Origin: Blastocystis sp. Blastoise
Lineage: Eukaryota > Sar > Bigyra > Opalinata > Blastocystidae
Direction of reading: 5' to 3'
NCBI GenBank assembly: GCA_039096225.1
Contig: JBBPEB010000026.1
Span: 777,001-841,000 of the forward strand
Length of the DNA: 64,000 bases
Each line of letters starts with the position of its first letter. Positions within the stretch are counted from its first letter, which is position 1. The notes below the pieces were generated by a model. It worked only from the letters and a program-made list of their open reading frames with translations, did not search any database and had not been told where the DNA came from. Shown in pieces: positions 40,501 to 62,165 of the stretch. A program made the position numbers and the translations under genes.

Positions 40501-42525
40501 CAATTGATCAAATTACCGCGGGAAATATAGGTATCAAAGAAGCTTCGGAACGTACTAATATACCTGTAGCTACATTACGTAGTAATTTGAAAGTACAGAC
40601 AGTTCCAGGAAAACGTGGTCCACCTACGGTATTAACCGAAGTAGAAGAATTAGCATTAGAACGATTCTTAATAAAACTAGATGATTGGGGATATAAAGCA
40701 AATCGTGAATCTCTTAGTAAATTAGTTATGGATATAGTAGCACAAGACGGAAGAGAACATCCTTTTAAAAATGATGGACCTCATAGACATTGGTTTCAAG
40801 TATATATATATATATATATGGTTTTGTTGTTTTTTAATATATATATATTTATTATTTTATTATTTTAATAATTATTTATAATTATTATTATATTTTTTTT
40901 ATAATTTTTAATAATCATTTTTTATAATAATTTTTTTTTATAATTTTTATAATATTAATATAAAATATTAATTTGAATAATAATTTATTGAATAATATAT
41001 ATTATAAACTAATATATTTTAATATAAACCCTAATAAATATATATAAATTCTTTATAGGGTTTTTATCGTCGTCATTCTATATTGGATGCTCGTCGTCGT
41101 GCGTCAGGAACATCTCTTTCTCGTCAAGATGCTCCACCTGAATTAATGAAACGATTTTATGATGATTTAGCGGATGTAAAACAACAATATTCTACGGATG
41201 ATTCGAATGGTTCTTTAAAAGGAAAGAAATCGAAATTAATTGCAAATACTCCTTTGGATACTGTTCGAAATGATTTATCGGATGAAAATCGTGATGATAT
41301 GGGTTTAGGAGTAATATCTGATTTAAAATCACTTGGAAAGAAAGGAGGAAGACCGAAATTGCCGTTGTTCTCCGTACAACCATGCCGTCAACGTTTCCGT
41401 ACTATAGAGATTATGCAATATATTCGTGATTTTGCTTTACAACATGATGAGAATGTTGATGATATTTTATGGTCTTTATTGATACAACGTGTTAAAGGTA
41501 GTGGTTATAAAGAAATAGGAGATATGTTACAACAATTATGTAAGAGATGGAGTGATGAAATACAAATATGTAGAATACCTATAAGTCAAGCATATGAAGA
41601 TGTTACGAATACAACAAATACTTCAAATACATTGAATACATCAAATTCACTTACAAATCCATCAAATTCTACTCTTCCACCTCCTCCTTCTCCTCCTTCT
41701 TCTTCTCAAAACCCTCTTCTAGAACCTTCTCTTCTTCCTCATGATCTATTAGTATCTTCATTGACGAATCCTCTGTCATCTAATAAACCCCAAGATTCCT
41801 TAACGAACGAAGATAGTGATAGTCCAAATGACTCCAATAACTCGAATAATAACTCGAATACTGTGTCTCATCATAATATCACAGAAGATCTTCAAGAAAC
41901 ATTACATCCTTCTCTCTTTGATGCACTAAATGGTACTGTAAATAATTCTATATCAAATAGTCTTCGAAACACTATGAATAATTCTTTAGAGAATTCTATG
42001 ACTGCTACTCTTCCTCCTGGATTACAAAATAGTATGAATAATAGTATTACTAATAGTATTACTAATAGTATGAATAATAGTATGAATAATGGTATGAATA
42101 ATGGTATGAATAATACTATGAATAGTATTAATAATAGTATATCTAATGCTATTCAAAATACAATGAATTCCTCTTTAAATGCATCAATTCCTACGGAACT
42201 ATCATCATCAATGAATCGAGATATGAATCCTTCTTTATCGTTACCTTCTGTTTCATTGTTAAATAATACTATTTCAGGTCTTGGTAACTCTTTGAACTCT
42301 TCGATTTCGAATTCTATGGAAACTAATAATGATAATAATAATAATACGAATAATAATCATTCACCAAATAATAGCAATAATAATAATAATCATTCAAATA
42401 GTAATAATAATCATTCAAATAGTAATAATAATCATTCTCCTAATGATAATAATAATAGTAATTCTCCTAATAATTCTCCTAATAATAATAACAATAATAA
42501 TGAAGATCAAACTACTCGAGTATAA
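37502..42525 (+). CDS. Nuclear protein with two psq/CENP-B-type DNA-binding regions, no transposase core
   Basis: Spliced gene. Exons at 37502-37516, 37617-37666, about 37726-38092, 38427-38622, 38827-39599, 40005-40799 and 41060-42525 read continuously. After a Pro/Gln/Met-rich N-terminus, the first region is a pipsqueak-type helix-turn-helix (TTNQLQWAVNATTKGLSTRE, AHVPRSTLHDKI, 39160-39275). It is followed by a CENP-B/Tc5-type HTH ending DGPHRHWFRGFYKRNP (39445-39493). A second copy follows: SQETLFWAIDQITAGNIGIK, IPVATLRSNL, then DGPHRHWFQGFYRRH (40480-41078, split by an intron). In pogo/Tigger transposases this pair precedes a DDE core. Here it is followed by a GGRPKLPLFSVQPCRQRF helical segment (41345-41560) and a long Asn/Ser/Met-rich tail with tandem NNSMNNGMNN units. 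A domesticated transposon-derived transcription or chromatin factor is inferred. The function of the helical segment is unknown. Confidence 0.75.
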
Positions 42526-43574
42526 TTAATACTCACAATGTTTATCTCTATCTTTATATATTCAATACGTATACATATCTTTATTTCTTTTCTTTTATAA
42601 TAAAAATAATTATTCTTTATAAAGTATTTTATATTGTTAATAATAGTAGTGTTAAAACTTATACTTTTATAGGCGATTTTTTTTATTCAATTTATTTTTT
42701 ATTCAACATTTTTTCTTTATTCAATAATTTTTATTCAATATTTTTTCCCTGTACAATGTATTTATTTTTTTTTGCTTATATTTTGTGTATCTATACTTAC
42801 TATAATTTATATTTGAATGTCAAACTTAAATTTTTTTTTGTGTGTTAATTATAAAATAAAATTATTATTATATATATAAACGTATTTATATTTATATGTA
42901 TTTTTAATCTACATAATTTATATCTGTTTATTTTATATATTTATTTTTAATTATTTTTTTTTTTTACTTTTTTAAACAATATATATATGTATATATAATT
43001 TTTGTTATTGTCATGTATACTTTTTTTGACTCTATATAAAAACGTTTTCTTTCTTTTCTATATGTTGTTCTCCTTCTTTATTTTTATTGAGATTCATTAT
43101 TCAATTATGGAAAGAAAATACTTTTATAAGTATTTATATATAAATATATATGAAAATCCTTTGATGATTGTTTATATGAGAACATTTCCTTTTTCTTTTT
43201 TCCTTTTTCTTTCTAAAATATATATTTTTTTTCATTTTTCATTTTTATAATTACCTCTATATACTCTATTTTTATAATTACATTTCAATTCCTCAAAAAC
43301 GATTTTTGCTATGATTTTTTTTTTTTTTTTAGTTTTGTTTTTTGATACATTGACAAATACAAAGTCTACTAATCATGAATTAATGAATTTAAAAGATCAT
43401 AATATATATTTATACACAAAAAAATATATTAAAAAAAAAATTGTCTGAAAATGTCTGGAATTTTGTTTATGAATCATTTCATTTTAACAGTTTAAAGAAA
43501 AGAATTCCCATGAGAATCATTAGTGGTCTTTTTAGGTAATACATTTTGTGTGTAATTTCTCTCTTTATACATAG
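42526..43574. other. Intergenic spacer psq/CENP-B gene-NOC4
   Basis: T-rich and almost featureless. A hydrophobic frame at 43002-43250 has no support. A possible untranslated leader of NOC4 lies at 43450-43574. Confidence 0.55.
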
Positions 43575-46500
43575 ATGAAAGGTGATACTATTCAACAAAT
43601 TGAGGAACTCGAATCGAAGATCGAGAAGAGTGTTCAAAATACAAATGGTATTACTTTATGATGTGTTGTTATCATGCATGTATAGATATCAAAGAACTTT
43701 TGAAATTCTTAGCTGTTGAGAAATATGTATGTAGAAAAGAAATATGGAAATTAGTTGAAAATATTCTATTTTTTAAATGAAAATGACAATTATTTTTTTT
43801 ATAGGGTAAGAAAAGTACATTAGCTGCTATTCATGCATTACGAAGAACATTCACAAGAATTCTAGATAATAATTATTTACGTGTCAAGAAACTTGGTGTT
43901 TCTAAAGAAGGTAATTTGTTTTTTTTTGAATTATTTTTGTAAATTTTATTTTATTCATAATCAATGATTTATTTTTATTGATTATAGTAAGTCAGAGTTT
44001 AGAAGAATTTCGTGTTTTTCTTATTGAACAATATAAATTGTTTTTAACTAGTATTATCGATCTTGTTAATTATTCTGATGAAACTATTCGTGTATTTATA
44101 TATTTATTTATTATATTGAAATATTATTATTATATTTATATATATGATTTATTATTATATATATATAAATATATAGATTGCTTCTTTACGTACCTTATTT
44201 GTATTTATAAGTAAAGGAGGTTATGAAAGTAAAAATAAAAAGAATGTTTTTAATGTGGATCTTTATACTCAAGTATATATATATTATAATTTATATATTA
44301 TATATTATATATATATGTTATATATATTATATATGTATTTATTCTATATATTTATATAGTTATTAAAGAAGTTATTATCTGAAGAATTTGTGTCTGAAGA
44401 TGTTCAAAATGCTCTTTCTGAAGTATACAATAAGGATATTCTATTATTTTCTAGTTTATATATAATTAAATATATAATTATTATAATATAATATTATATA
44501 GGAATATTTTATTCAATTAGATATTTGCCAATATACATATCGTTGTATCTTATGTATATTAAAAGAAATAATGAATAAACATAATCAAAAAAATAATAAA
44601 AATAATAATGATTTCTTAAATTATAATAATATGAATATTATATTAAAGCATATATTTTATATATTTTCATTAATTGATATGAAATATATAACAGATTTCA
44701 AGAATTATTCTATACTTGTTTCTACTGTATTTTTATAATAATAATAATTATATTTATTAAATAATTATTATGATAATACTATTTATTATCATTATATATA
44801 TATATATATAGAATAAGAATAGTAACGCAGAAAAAGATATTTCTCAATTAAAAATAACATTTCAAGAAACATGGATATATATATTAAAACTACCTTTAGA
44901 AGAAGTATATATTAATTTTTATTTTATTATATATTAATTTTTATTTTATTATATATTAATTTTTATTTTATTATATATTAATTTTTATTTTATTATATAT
45001 TAATTTTTAGTTTATTATATATTTGTTATTCTGTATTATTTATTCAATATTCTATATTCTTTATTCAATATTCTATATTAATTAAACTATATTAATTCTA
45101 TATATACTATATTTATATCTATATATATAGAGTGCTTATACATATATATTAATTAATTTGAGTGAATTAATTCTTCCTTATTGTCCTCAACCTTTATTAT
45201 TAACAGATTTCTTAAAAGATAGTTATAAATTAGGAGGTTATATATCTGTACTTAGTTTATATAGTTTATTCTTATTAATGAATAATTATAATTTAAAATA
45301 TGATAATTATTATACTCAATTATATGAATTAACTACACCAGATACATTCCTCATGAAGTATATTTATTATATTATAATATTTATTCTATTTATACTATTT
45401 ATATTTAGTATTTTTTTTTTATTATTCTATTTTATTCTATTTATTATGTTAATAAAAATAGTATTCTATTTATTATGTTAATAGAAATACTATTCTATTT
45501 ATTATGTTAATAGAAATACTATTCTATTTATTATGTTAATAAAAATACTAATTATTCTACTATAGGCATCGTGAACGTTTTTATGAGTTATTAGTTGTAT
45601 CTCTCCGTTCAACATATATTGCAGAATATATTGTCGTCGCATTTGTTAAGAAACTTACTAGAATAGCTCTTATTGTATATATATAAATAATAATAATAAT
45701 AATATTATTATTCTATAATAGAATATATATAATAAGAGTATTATTCTATAAAAATAATATATAATAATATATAGTCAAATCCAAATACTTGTTTATTTAT
45801 AACATCATTGTTACCGGAGTTATTTGCTTATCATTCGTATCTATCTTATTTGATTGATCAGAAAACGAAACGTACCGTAACGGATATCTTAAGTATTCGT
45901 AAGCCATTGCCTTTTGTAAATGTGGACGAATTAGAAAAGATGAAAAATGATGAAGAAGAGAAAAATAAGAAATTAAAAGAAAAAGAAGAAGAAGAAGATA
46001 TTAAAATAGCTTATAGTGATGATGAAGAAGAAGAAGAAGAGAAAAAAATACGTTATGATATTGATGAGAGTGTAGAGACAAAAGAAGATAAGAAGGAGAA
46101 GGAGAAGGAAAATAAGAAGGAGAAATCTGTTGTTAAAACAATTGTTCTTGAAGAAGAGAAGAAGGAAGAAGAAAAACCAATTGTATATATATTATTATTG
46201 AATCTATTTTTTGTGTATTCATTTGTGTTATTATTTTTTTTTTTCTGATTCTATATTCTAGAAATATATATAAATATATATATATAGCCATCTGTTATAA
46301 CTGGATCTATGAGTACATTAGATATTATTCGAAAAGCGAAAGAAATTGCAAAGAATCGATCTCAAAAACGTGTTTTTGAAGAAGAAAATAATACTAGTGG
46401 TAATAATAATGATAATAATAAACATTCTAATAATAATACTACTAGTACAAGTGATATTATCAAATCACTAAATAGAAAAGATAATAATAATAATAATTCG

Positions 46501-47078
46501 AGTAATTCAAATACTAATGCTACTAATAATGAACAAACTTCAAAAAAAATTATTAATGGAAATATTAAAGAAATAAATAATGATACTAATAATGATAATA
46601 ATAATGATAGTAATAATAATAATAATCATATGGCCAAGAGAATCAAACTTGCTAGCTCTGATGATTATCAAGAATTATTAGAGAATTATAAAGAAATAGA
46701 TCATTATTTAGAAATAGAAAAAGAAATGAAACCTATTTCGGACAAAATGACTCAATTATATGAAATTAAAGTACTTATGAATCATTATGATCCAGAAGTT
46801 GCTAAATTAGCCAATCAAATGAAATCTACATTTGTTAAAACTAGAGTGGATATGAAACCTTATTTCTCTAGAACGTATATATATATATAATTATATTTAT
46901 TAAATACACGTTACATATATATATATATATATATATATATTGTATTATCTTTAGATATAAGCAAGAATTTGATAAATATTTTGATGTAAAGTCTCCTGTA
47001 CCTCATGAATTTAAGATTGTTAATGGTGTATTTAAAGAAGGAAGAATTTTATCTCAATTATATGATTTAAGTGCTTAA
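43575..47078 (+). CDS. NOC4: Nucleolar complex protein 4 (NOC4/UTP19)
   Basis: Multi-exon gene. The diagnostic Noc4 core is ILPYCPQPLLLTDFLKDSYK (45170-45229), GGYISVLSLYSLFLLMNNYN, YTQLYELTTPDTFLMK, then HRERFYELLVVSLRST and EYIVVAFVKKLTRIAL (45566-45675). It matches the human LMIDFL / GGALSLLALNGLFILIHKHN / KYRARFFHLADLFL order. The C-terminus SDKMTQLYEIKVLMNHYDPE and MKPYFSRTYKQEFDKYF matches the family's LQALQRHYHPEVSK and final Y-x-x-F-D-x-x segment. NOC4 pairs with NOP14 in the small-subunit processome for 40S biogenesis. Between the core and the C-terminus lies an unusual insertion of about 250 residues: an acidic Glu/Lys-rich stretch (45930-46190) and an Asn-rich stretch (46400-46625). 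The start at 43575 is the first ATG in frame; an upstream exon is possible. Confidence 0.9.
44907..45010 (+). repeat. Intron tandem repeat (TATATATTAATTTTTATTTTAT)
   Basis: Five near-identical copies of a roughly 21-nt unit lie in the NOC4 intron following the LPLEE exon. Confidence 0.9.
45425..45560 (+). repeat. Intron tandem repeat (ATTCTATTTATTATGTTAAT...)
   Basis: Four copies of a unit of about 31 nt (ACTATTCTATTTATTATGTT then AATAGAAAT or AATAAAAAT) lie in the NOC4 intron before the HRERFYELL exon. Confidence 0.85.
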
Positions 47079-47444
47079 TTCCATTTTATTTTATGCATTC
47101 TATATTTTATTTTATCTTAACTTTATAATAAGCATTTAATTATGCTAAAATTTGTTTTATTTGTTATCATTATTGTTCATCTATGTTATTAATTGCTTTG
47201 TTTTATATATATTTTTATTTAATTGACTTCTAACTACTATAATTCATATCTTATTATACCTAGAAACTATTAAATGAACTTTGGGATTAAAAAATGGACA
47301 TGAATAAATAATTATGATTATTTGTTTTTAAATGGATAATTTTTAAAATTAATTATGAATTCGAAAAAAAATATTTTTTTTGTTTTATTTCTTATCTTTG
47401 GTGATTAAAATTGGTTTTAGTCAGTGATATTCACACTAAAGATA
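47079..47444. other. Intergenic spacer NOC4-codanin
   Basis: Short AT-rich spacer without recognisable features. Confidence 0.55.
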
Positions 47445-54012
<6,568 letters not shown>

Positions 54013-54441
54013 TATATATATGAAAATGATAGTATAATTATTTGTTTAGTTGCTTAAATATATATCTTCTTTTTAAATATTCTATAGATAGTTATTGTAT
54101 TGAAAAAGATTAGGGCAAAAATCATGAATAAAAAGTCAATAGTTTAATCATAAAAACAAAGAAATCACGAACAAAACTATAAAAATTATTCTATTTAAAA
54201 AAATTTAAAATAAATTATATAAGTATAGAAAATACTCTATCAGCATAAAGACTCTCAATAATTGATAACAATAAAAACAAAAACTGAAAAATAAAAAATA
54301 AATACACACAAAATATTTGTATCAAAAAAGTTGTGAAAAGAATTAAAAATAAATACTAACAATAAATAGATAATGAAAGAGCAATAAAGATATTAGGAAT
54401 ATAAATATATATATATATAAAATAATAAGAAAGAAAAAGTA
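54013..54441. other. Convergent intergenic spacer codanin-AMPK
   Basis: It lies between two 3' ends; A/T-rich with no gene seen. Confidence 0.55.
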
Positions 54442-56659
<2,218 letters not shown>

Positions 56660-57434
56660 TATAGATTGTTTATCTTAATTTAAAAATAGAATAAGAATTG
56701 ATTTATATTTCTTCTAATCTTTTTAACAGAAAGAAGAAAATCTTTATTAATTTTAATTCCAAATTTGTTATTAAAAAATAAAATCAAAAAAAAAAAATTC
56801 ATTTGAACTCATTAAAAAATGACGCTGATTTCTATTTTTTCCCGCGATCCATTCGCTTTTAACTATGCTTCTTTTTTGCATATATAGATTCAACACATGA
56901 AGTTCAAGAGGAATAAAATTCCCATTATTATTTTTGTTTAGCTGAAAGAAGTTGTTTTTTAACATTTATCTAGATGATAAAGCAATTGAAAATAGAGAAT
57001 TGGTACTTCTTCATGAATAGAGTATTGATGGAATGTATATATGATAAATAAAATGTAAAATGAAGATAATGATGGTATTATTATTGTTTAAGAATGTGTT
57101 TAAAATGTGATACTATATAGAGATATGATGTAGATGATTTTATTTATATAGTTAATTCTTTAGAATATCATAATTCATTTGAGAAAGTCAGTTTTTTATC
57201 ATCTCATTTGAAAAATATATATATTAATTATATGGAAATAATGCCATGAGATACTTCATATAACTAAGCAAAACATATGATATTTTAAGAGTAAAAAAAA
57301 AATATTCATGATAATATATATATATATAATATGTTATATAGTTATATATAATTAAATAAATGAAAAAGAAGAGTAGAATAAATAATGGTTTCGAACACAT
57401 AGATTTATAATCGTATAAATAAAGAGTAATGAAT
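56660..57434. other. Intergenic spacer PIWI-AMPK
   Basis: It contains the AMPK promoter on one side and the PIWI 3' end on the other. No supported gene; small hydrophobic minus-strand frames lack coding character. Confidence 0.55.
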
Positions 57435-58110
57435 TTAAATAAAAGGGAATTTTTCATCAAGATCCATTCTTTGTAAACGTTGATTAAGATCTTCTAAAAG
57501 ATGTTCGTCAGCGACGTCATGGTAAAAAGCAGCTGCTTTGAGAGAATATAAAAGAACATTCGGTAAACGTACAGCACCTATATATATATATATTATAGTA
57601 TTTATTTTATTATATATAGTATTATTTATAGTATTTATTGTATTATATATAGTATTATTTATAGTATAATATATAGTATAATATATAGTATAATATACCT
57701 GTCCAATTAACATAATTAAAGCATAGCTTATAAGTAAGTTTCTTGATATCCTCTAAGATAGAAGGAGGAAGAGAATCAATAAGTAATTCATATAATGTAG
57801 GAGATACAATACCATCTATATAGAATATATAGAATATATAGAATATATAGAATATATAGAATATATAGAATATATAGAATATATAGAATATATAGAATAA
57901 TAATAATAAATATCATATAAATAATGAATAATAATATAATAATGTAATATATATACCTCTGGCAGTATGAGATATAAGATAGAATGAATAATCATCTTTA
58001 GGAACAATAGTTTTATCTATATAAGTACCACTACAAACATTCAATCCAGATTCACCAAATAAACGAGTATTAATAGACTTATTCACACTATATATATATA
58101 TATATATATA

Positions 58111-58141
<31 letters not shown>

Positions 58142-58383
58142 ATTATTATTATTATATATATATACGTAATATAAACAAGATTTGGTCTCCCTACCTGTTT
58201 CTCTTCATAAATAGGACGAATAGCTTCAAAGAATGCATCTTTTTCAGATTGATAAATAGGACTAGAACCACCTTTTCCAATGCATTCTCTATAGAAGATA
58301 AATGCGTTAGGTAATGAATGTGACGGGTGATGCGTCATAAAGGCGTGAATAGCTTCAGTCATTGCTTGCTATATATTATATTC

Positions 58384-58419
<36 letters not shown>

Positions 58420-58778
58420 TATATATATATATATATACAGAGAAGTGAGGGAAGGCTATATTTTGTTTTACAGTTGTAGATGATATATATACACCATATT
58501 GATTAAATCTATGATTATAAGAATAAGTGAGAGCCATCACATTTCCATTACGACTTAAACCAAGAACCATGGTTTTATTCATAATTAAATGGTCAATTTC
58601 ATTAACATACCATAATTCAGTACCTAATTTAGCGACCATTTGAACTAATACATTGGTAGCAATAGAGAGGGCACGTTTTCCGTTAAGATTCTTAGCAACG
58701 ACACATTGACAAGGAACTGATTTATCGATACTTTGACTCTTAATTGTTTGATATACCTTTATAGAATAGAATAATAAG

Positions 58779-58838
<60 letters not shown>

Positions 58839-59249
58839 TATAATAACAATATATATATATATATATACTCGTTTATCTTGAGAAGGGACAACACAAAGAA
58901 CAAGTTCTTCATTCCCGCGAATATAATCTCTAAATGCATTAACCCATGAATATGCTTGATTTGGGTTCCCATTCACACCCTCAATACGAGGTCTCTCTAC
59001 ACGAATATTCTATATATATAATAATAATATATATAATAATATATATAATAATATATATAATAATATATATAATAATTATAATAAAAATAATAATATATAT
59101 ATATACAAGACTGCTACCTGCTTTAGCGAAATTTTCATAAGCATAATTTGCATCTTCACGATTTTGCCCGCCAAATAAAATAATCCATTGATTATTAGCT
59201 AATGTTGTAGGTACAAATTTAACATCACCCTATATATATATATATAAAC

Positions 59250-59326
<77 letters not shown>

Positions 59327-61764
59327 TTTATAGACATTTCTCCAATCGACAGAATTCATATCTACGGGAATAGTAGTATTAGGGAAACACAGAGATTGGT
59401 TTTCCATATGATTCGCGGGAATTTGAAGAGGCTAAGATATATATTCATTATTATAAATAATAATATAGAATAATAAGAATATAAACATAATAAGCATAAT
59501 AAGAATATAAACATAATAAGCATAATAATTAATAATAAGCATAATAAGAATATAAACATAATAAGCATAATAATAAATAATAAGAATAAATAGATATACA
59601 GAAGAATTAAGTGAGAAAGTGACGCAACCTTTTTGACCAGCAATTGAAAGATTGCTAATTAAACCATTTAATTCATTTAAAAGTTGTTCAGGAGATATTT
59701 TTGAGTTATCGATCATTCCCCTGGTTATTTGTCCATCAGCCCTCATTCTATCGGTAATTCCAGTACGTACACATAACTCGGGAATTAAATAAATACGATG
59801 ATCTAATTCACCACTTTTCTTACCATTCTTATAATAGTTGCAGACAAGTAAGGGTTGTCTTTTATCTCGTATACTTATACCATAAGGTCCATTACGATAA
59901 TAATCTAAATAAGAAATTTGAATGGGTTCCCCGCCTTTTACACGACGCTCAAATGTACTCTCAGGAGTTAAGGACCTATAGAATAGAATATAGAATAATA
60001 AGGATAATATAATAGAGAATAAAATAGAGAATGAAATATAGAATAAAATATAAAATAATAAGGATAATATAATAATAAATAAAAATATAATAATAAATAA
60101 AAATATATAATAAAAATAAAACACAAAAACAAAATTAAAAATAAAAATATAACACTATATATATATACCAGTCAATATCTTCGATTCTATAGGATTCATG
60201 AGAATAAGTAGTGACAATAGAGAAAGGTAATTCACCCATAATTTCATCCTTATTAAACTGTTGGAATTCTTCTAATACTGTATTGTGATGAAGTGTTTTA
60301 TTCTTCTTATTTATTTGTAAGAACCATTTATTATTGAAATTCACAGAAGTACATTCAAAACCAGGCCATAAATCAAGAGAACTATATATATAGTTATATA
60401 GTTATATAGTTATATATAACTAAAGTAGTCTTGATAAATAATATAATAATAAATAATTATTATTATATATATTTACCCATCTCTACCTGAAATATTAAGT
60501 TGTTTTTGAGGATCAAAATAACCGCCTTTACCATCCGATTTATAAGTCTGAGACTTTGCATCTCTATATAGAATAATAAATATAATAATAATAAATAAAA
60601 TAATAATAAATATAATAATAAATAATAAAAAAAAATAAATAAAATAATCAATAGAATAATAAATAATAAAAAATAATAATAATAATCAATATAACAATAA
60701 ATATAATAATATACTTTCCTATATTCTTCATAGCTTTCTTTATATAGATATGAACAAATTGAGCGATAATATTAGTATCATTACCAACTCGTCGAATATA
60801 CTTTATATCTAATTTATATATATATATAATATTTAAATAATATATATTATTCAAATGAATACGTATTAAAAAAAAACCCTATAAATAATATGTATATAAT
60901 ATATATATATACTTATATTTAACAAGAACAGAACGATCATCCTTCTTTGAAGTTTCGACAGTAATCGAAATAGGCTATAAATACATATATATAAAAAATT
61001 CAATAAATTTAAAAAAAAACATATAAATAGAATAAATATTAAAAGTCACATCAAAGTGAATAATAATAATTCTATATACAATATCATTTTCACTGACAGG
61101 GTTAGGTAATAAAAGAATAGTACCATCAAATGAATAGTTTTCTAAACATTTTCCCTCTTCTTTTTTGGAAGCAAGGAAAAGAAGACGCTAAAAAAATATA
61201 TAATTTTGTTACACTAAATAAAAAACAATATTTACAGATTTTTCAAAATTACTTAAACTATTTGAAGGAAGATTCACATATTCTTCACCATTAAATAATT
61301 GAATATCAACATGATGTATAGCTAAATCTTCAATTCCATGGAAATCAACTAAAATTATGAATTTAATTGATTATTTAAATATAGAAAAGCATCAATATAC
61401 ATGAATAATAATTAGATAAAATAGTATTTCCTTTATCACAAGAAGGACCTTGAGGACCTCGATTAGGACCTGAATTATAACCTCCACGACCACCACCATA
61501 TCCTCCACGGAAACCTCCTCGACCACCACCATATCCACGGTCACCACCATAAGAACGTCCAGAATCACCATAATTAGATCCACCTCTGTAATTATCACGA
61601 TCTGGTGATCCTCTTTGATCGTTTCCTATAGAAATGTCAATAGAGATTCATTTAAAAAGAAAGATATACTTTTATATGGACGATACCCATCGTTATTATC
61701 GTAACGCTCTAGAAAGAAGAAATAAGCATAAATTCAATTTTATATTCTTGAATAAAATACTCAT
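57435..61764 (-). CDS. PIWI-clade Argonaute with lost slicer residues
   Basis: Multi-exon minus-strand gene. The first coding exon is probably only ATGA (61761-61764), spliced to KRYDNNDGYRPYK. Next comes an RG/RGG-rich stretch (61455-61625, for example GGRGGFRGGYGGGRGGYN), a typical methylarginine target in PIWI proteins. PAZ follows (60135-60380: TVLEEF, GELPFSIVTTYSHESYRIED), then the L2 linker (YRNGPYGISIRDKRQPLL, LIPELCVRTGITDRMRADG), MID (58640-58980: LVLCVVPSQDKRVYQTIKSQ) and PIWI (KLGTELWYVNEI, LTYKLCFNYVNWTGAVRLP, ending LDEKFPFI). The NW-x-G-x-R-P C-terminus points to the PIWI rather than the AGO clade. Catalytic positions are replaced: GIDxxHD by GLSRNGN, YRDG by YREC, SPTHY by SPTLY. 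It should bind small RNAs through MID and PAZ but not cleave targets. The protein is nuclear or perinuclear by analogy. Confidence 0.85.
57815..57897 (-). repeat. Intron tandem repeat (AGAATATAT)
   Basis: About nine perfect units of TATAGAATA (plus strand) lie in a PIWI intron. Confidence 0.9.
59252..59325. repeat. (TA)n microsatellite in PIWI intron
   Basis: About 37 TA units form the intron before the MENQSLCFPN exon on the minus strand. Confidence 0.95.
59455..59600 (-). repeat. Intron tandem repeat (AAGCATAATAAGAATATAAA)
   Basis: Several copies of a unit of about 27 nt (AATAAGCATAATAAGAATAT followed by AAACAT) fill the PIWI intron downstream of the VTFSLNSS exon. Confidence 0.85.
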
Positions 61765-62165
61765 GATTGATTTGTAACTATTGCCAAAGACAAAAAAAAG
61801 AAATGAAAAGTATTTTTTTTTATTAAAAAAAAAATACTTCTTTTCTAGTGAACAATAATGAATTTTCATGGGAATCTCAGATTTGAAAAGCAAAATGTTC
61901 AAAATATTGGTGGGAGAAAAAATGATATGTTAATCAAATCATTTCTTTGATTTAGACTTATTTTAGTTCTTAATGTATTTGATATTCATGGAGGAGTATA
62001 GATAGTTAGCGACTGACATACAATTTAAACGTTTTAAATCCAAAAAATAAACAAAAAAAAAGAGAAAATGTAAAATGTTTATGATCTGGAAAAAAAAGAT
62101 AAGAAATGATTTTGAGTATATATAAATAGTTTCTGTTGATGATGTTCTTAATAATGAGAGTGGAA
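61765..62165. other. Spacer upstream of PIWI gene
   Basis: It holds the presumed PIWI promoter and the 3' end of the neighbouring small gene. An imperfect inverted repeat (AAAAGTATTTTTTTTTATT / AAAAAAAAATACTTCTTTT) lies at 61806-61853. Confidence 0.5.

Noticed and set aside
39160-41080. Active pogo/Tigger-type transposon
   Set aside because: No DDE catalytic segment, terminal inverted repeats or target-site duplication were seen, and the DNA-binding region is duplicated and interrupted by introns.
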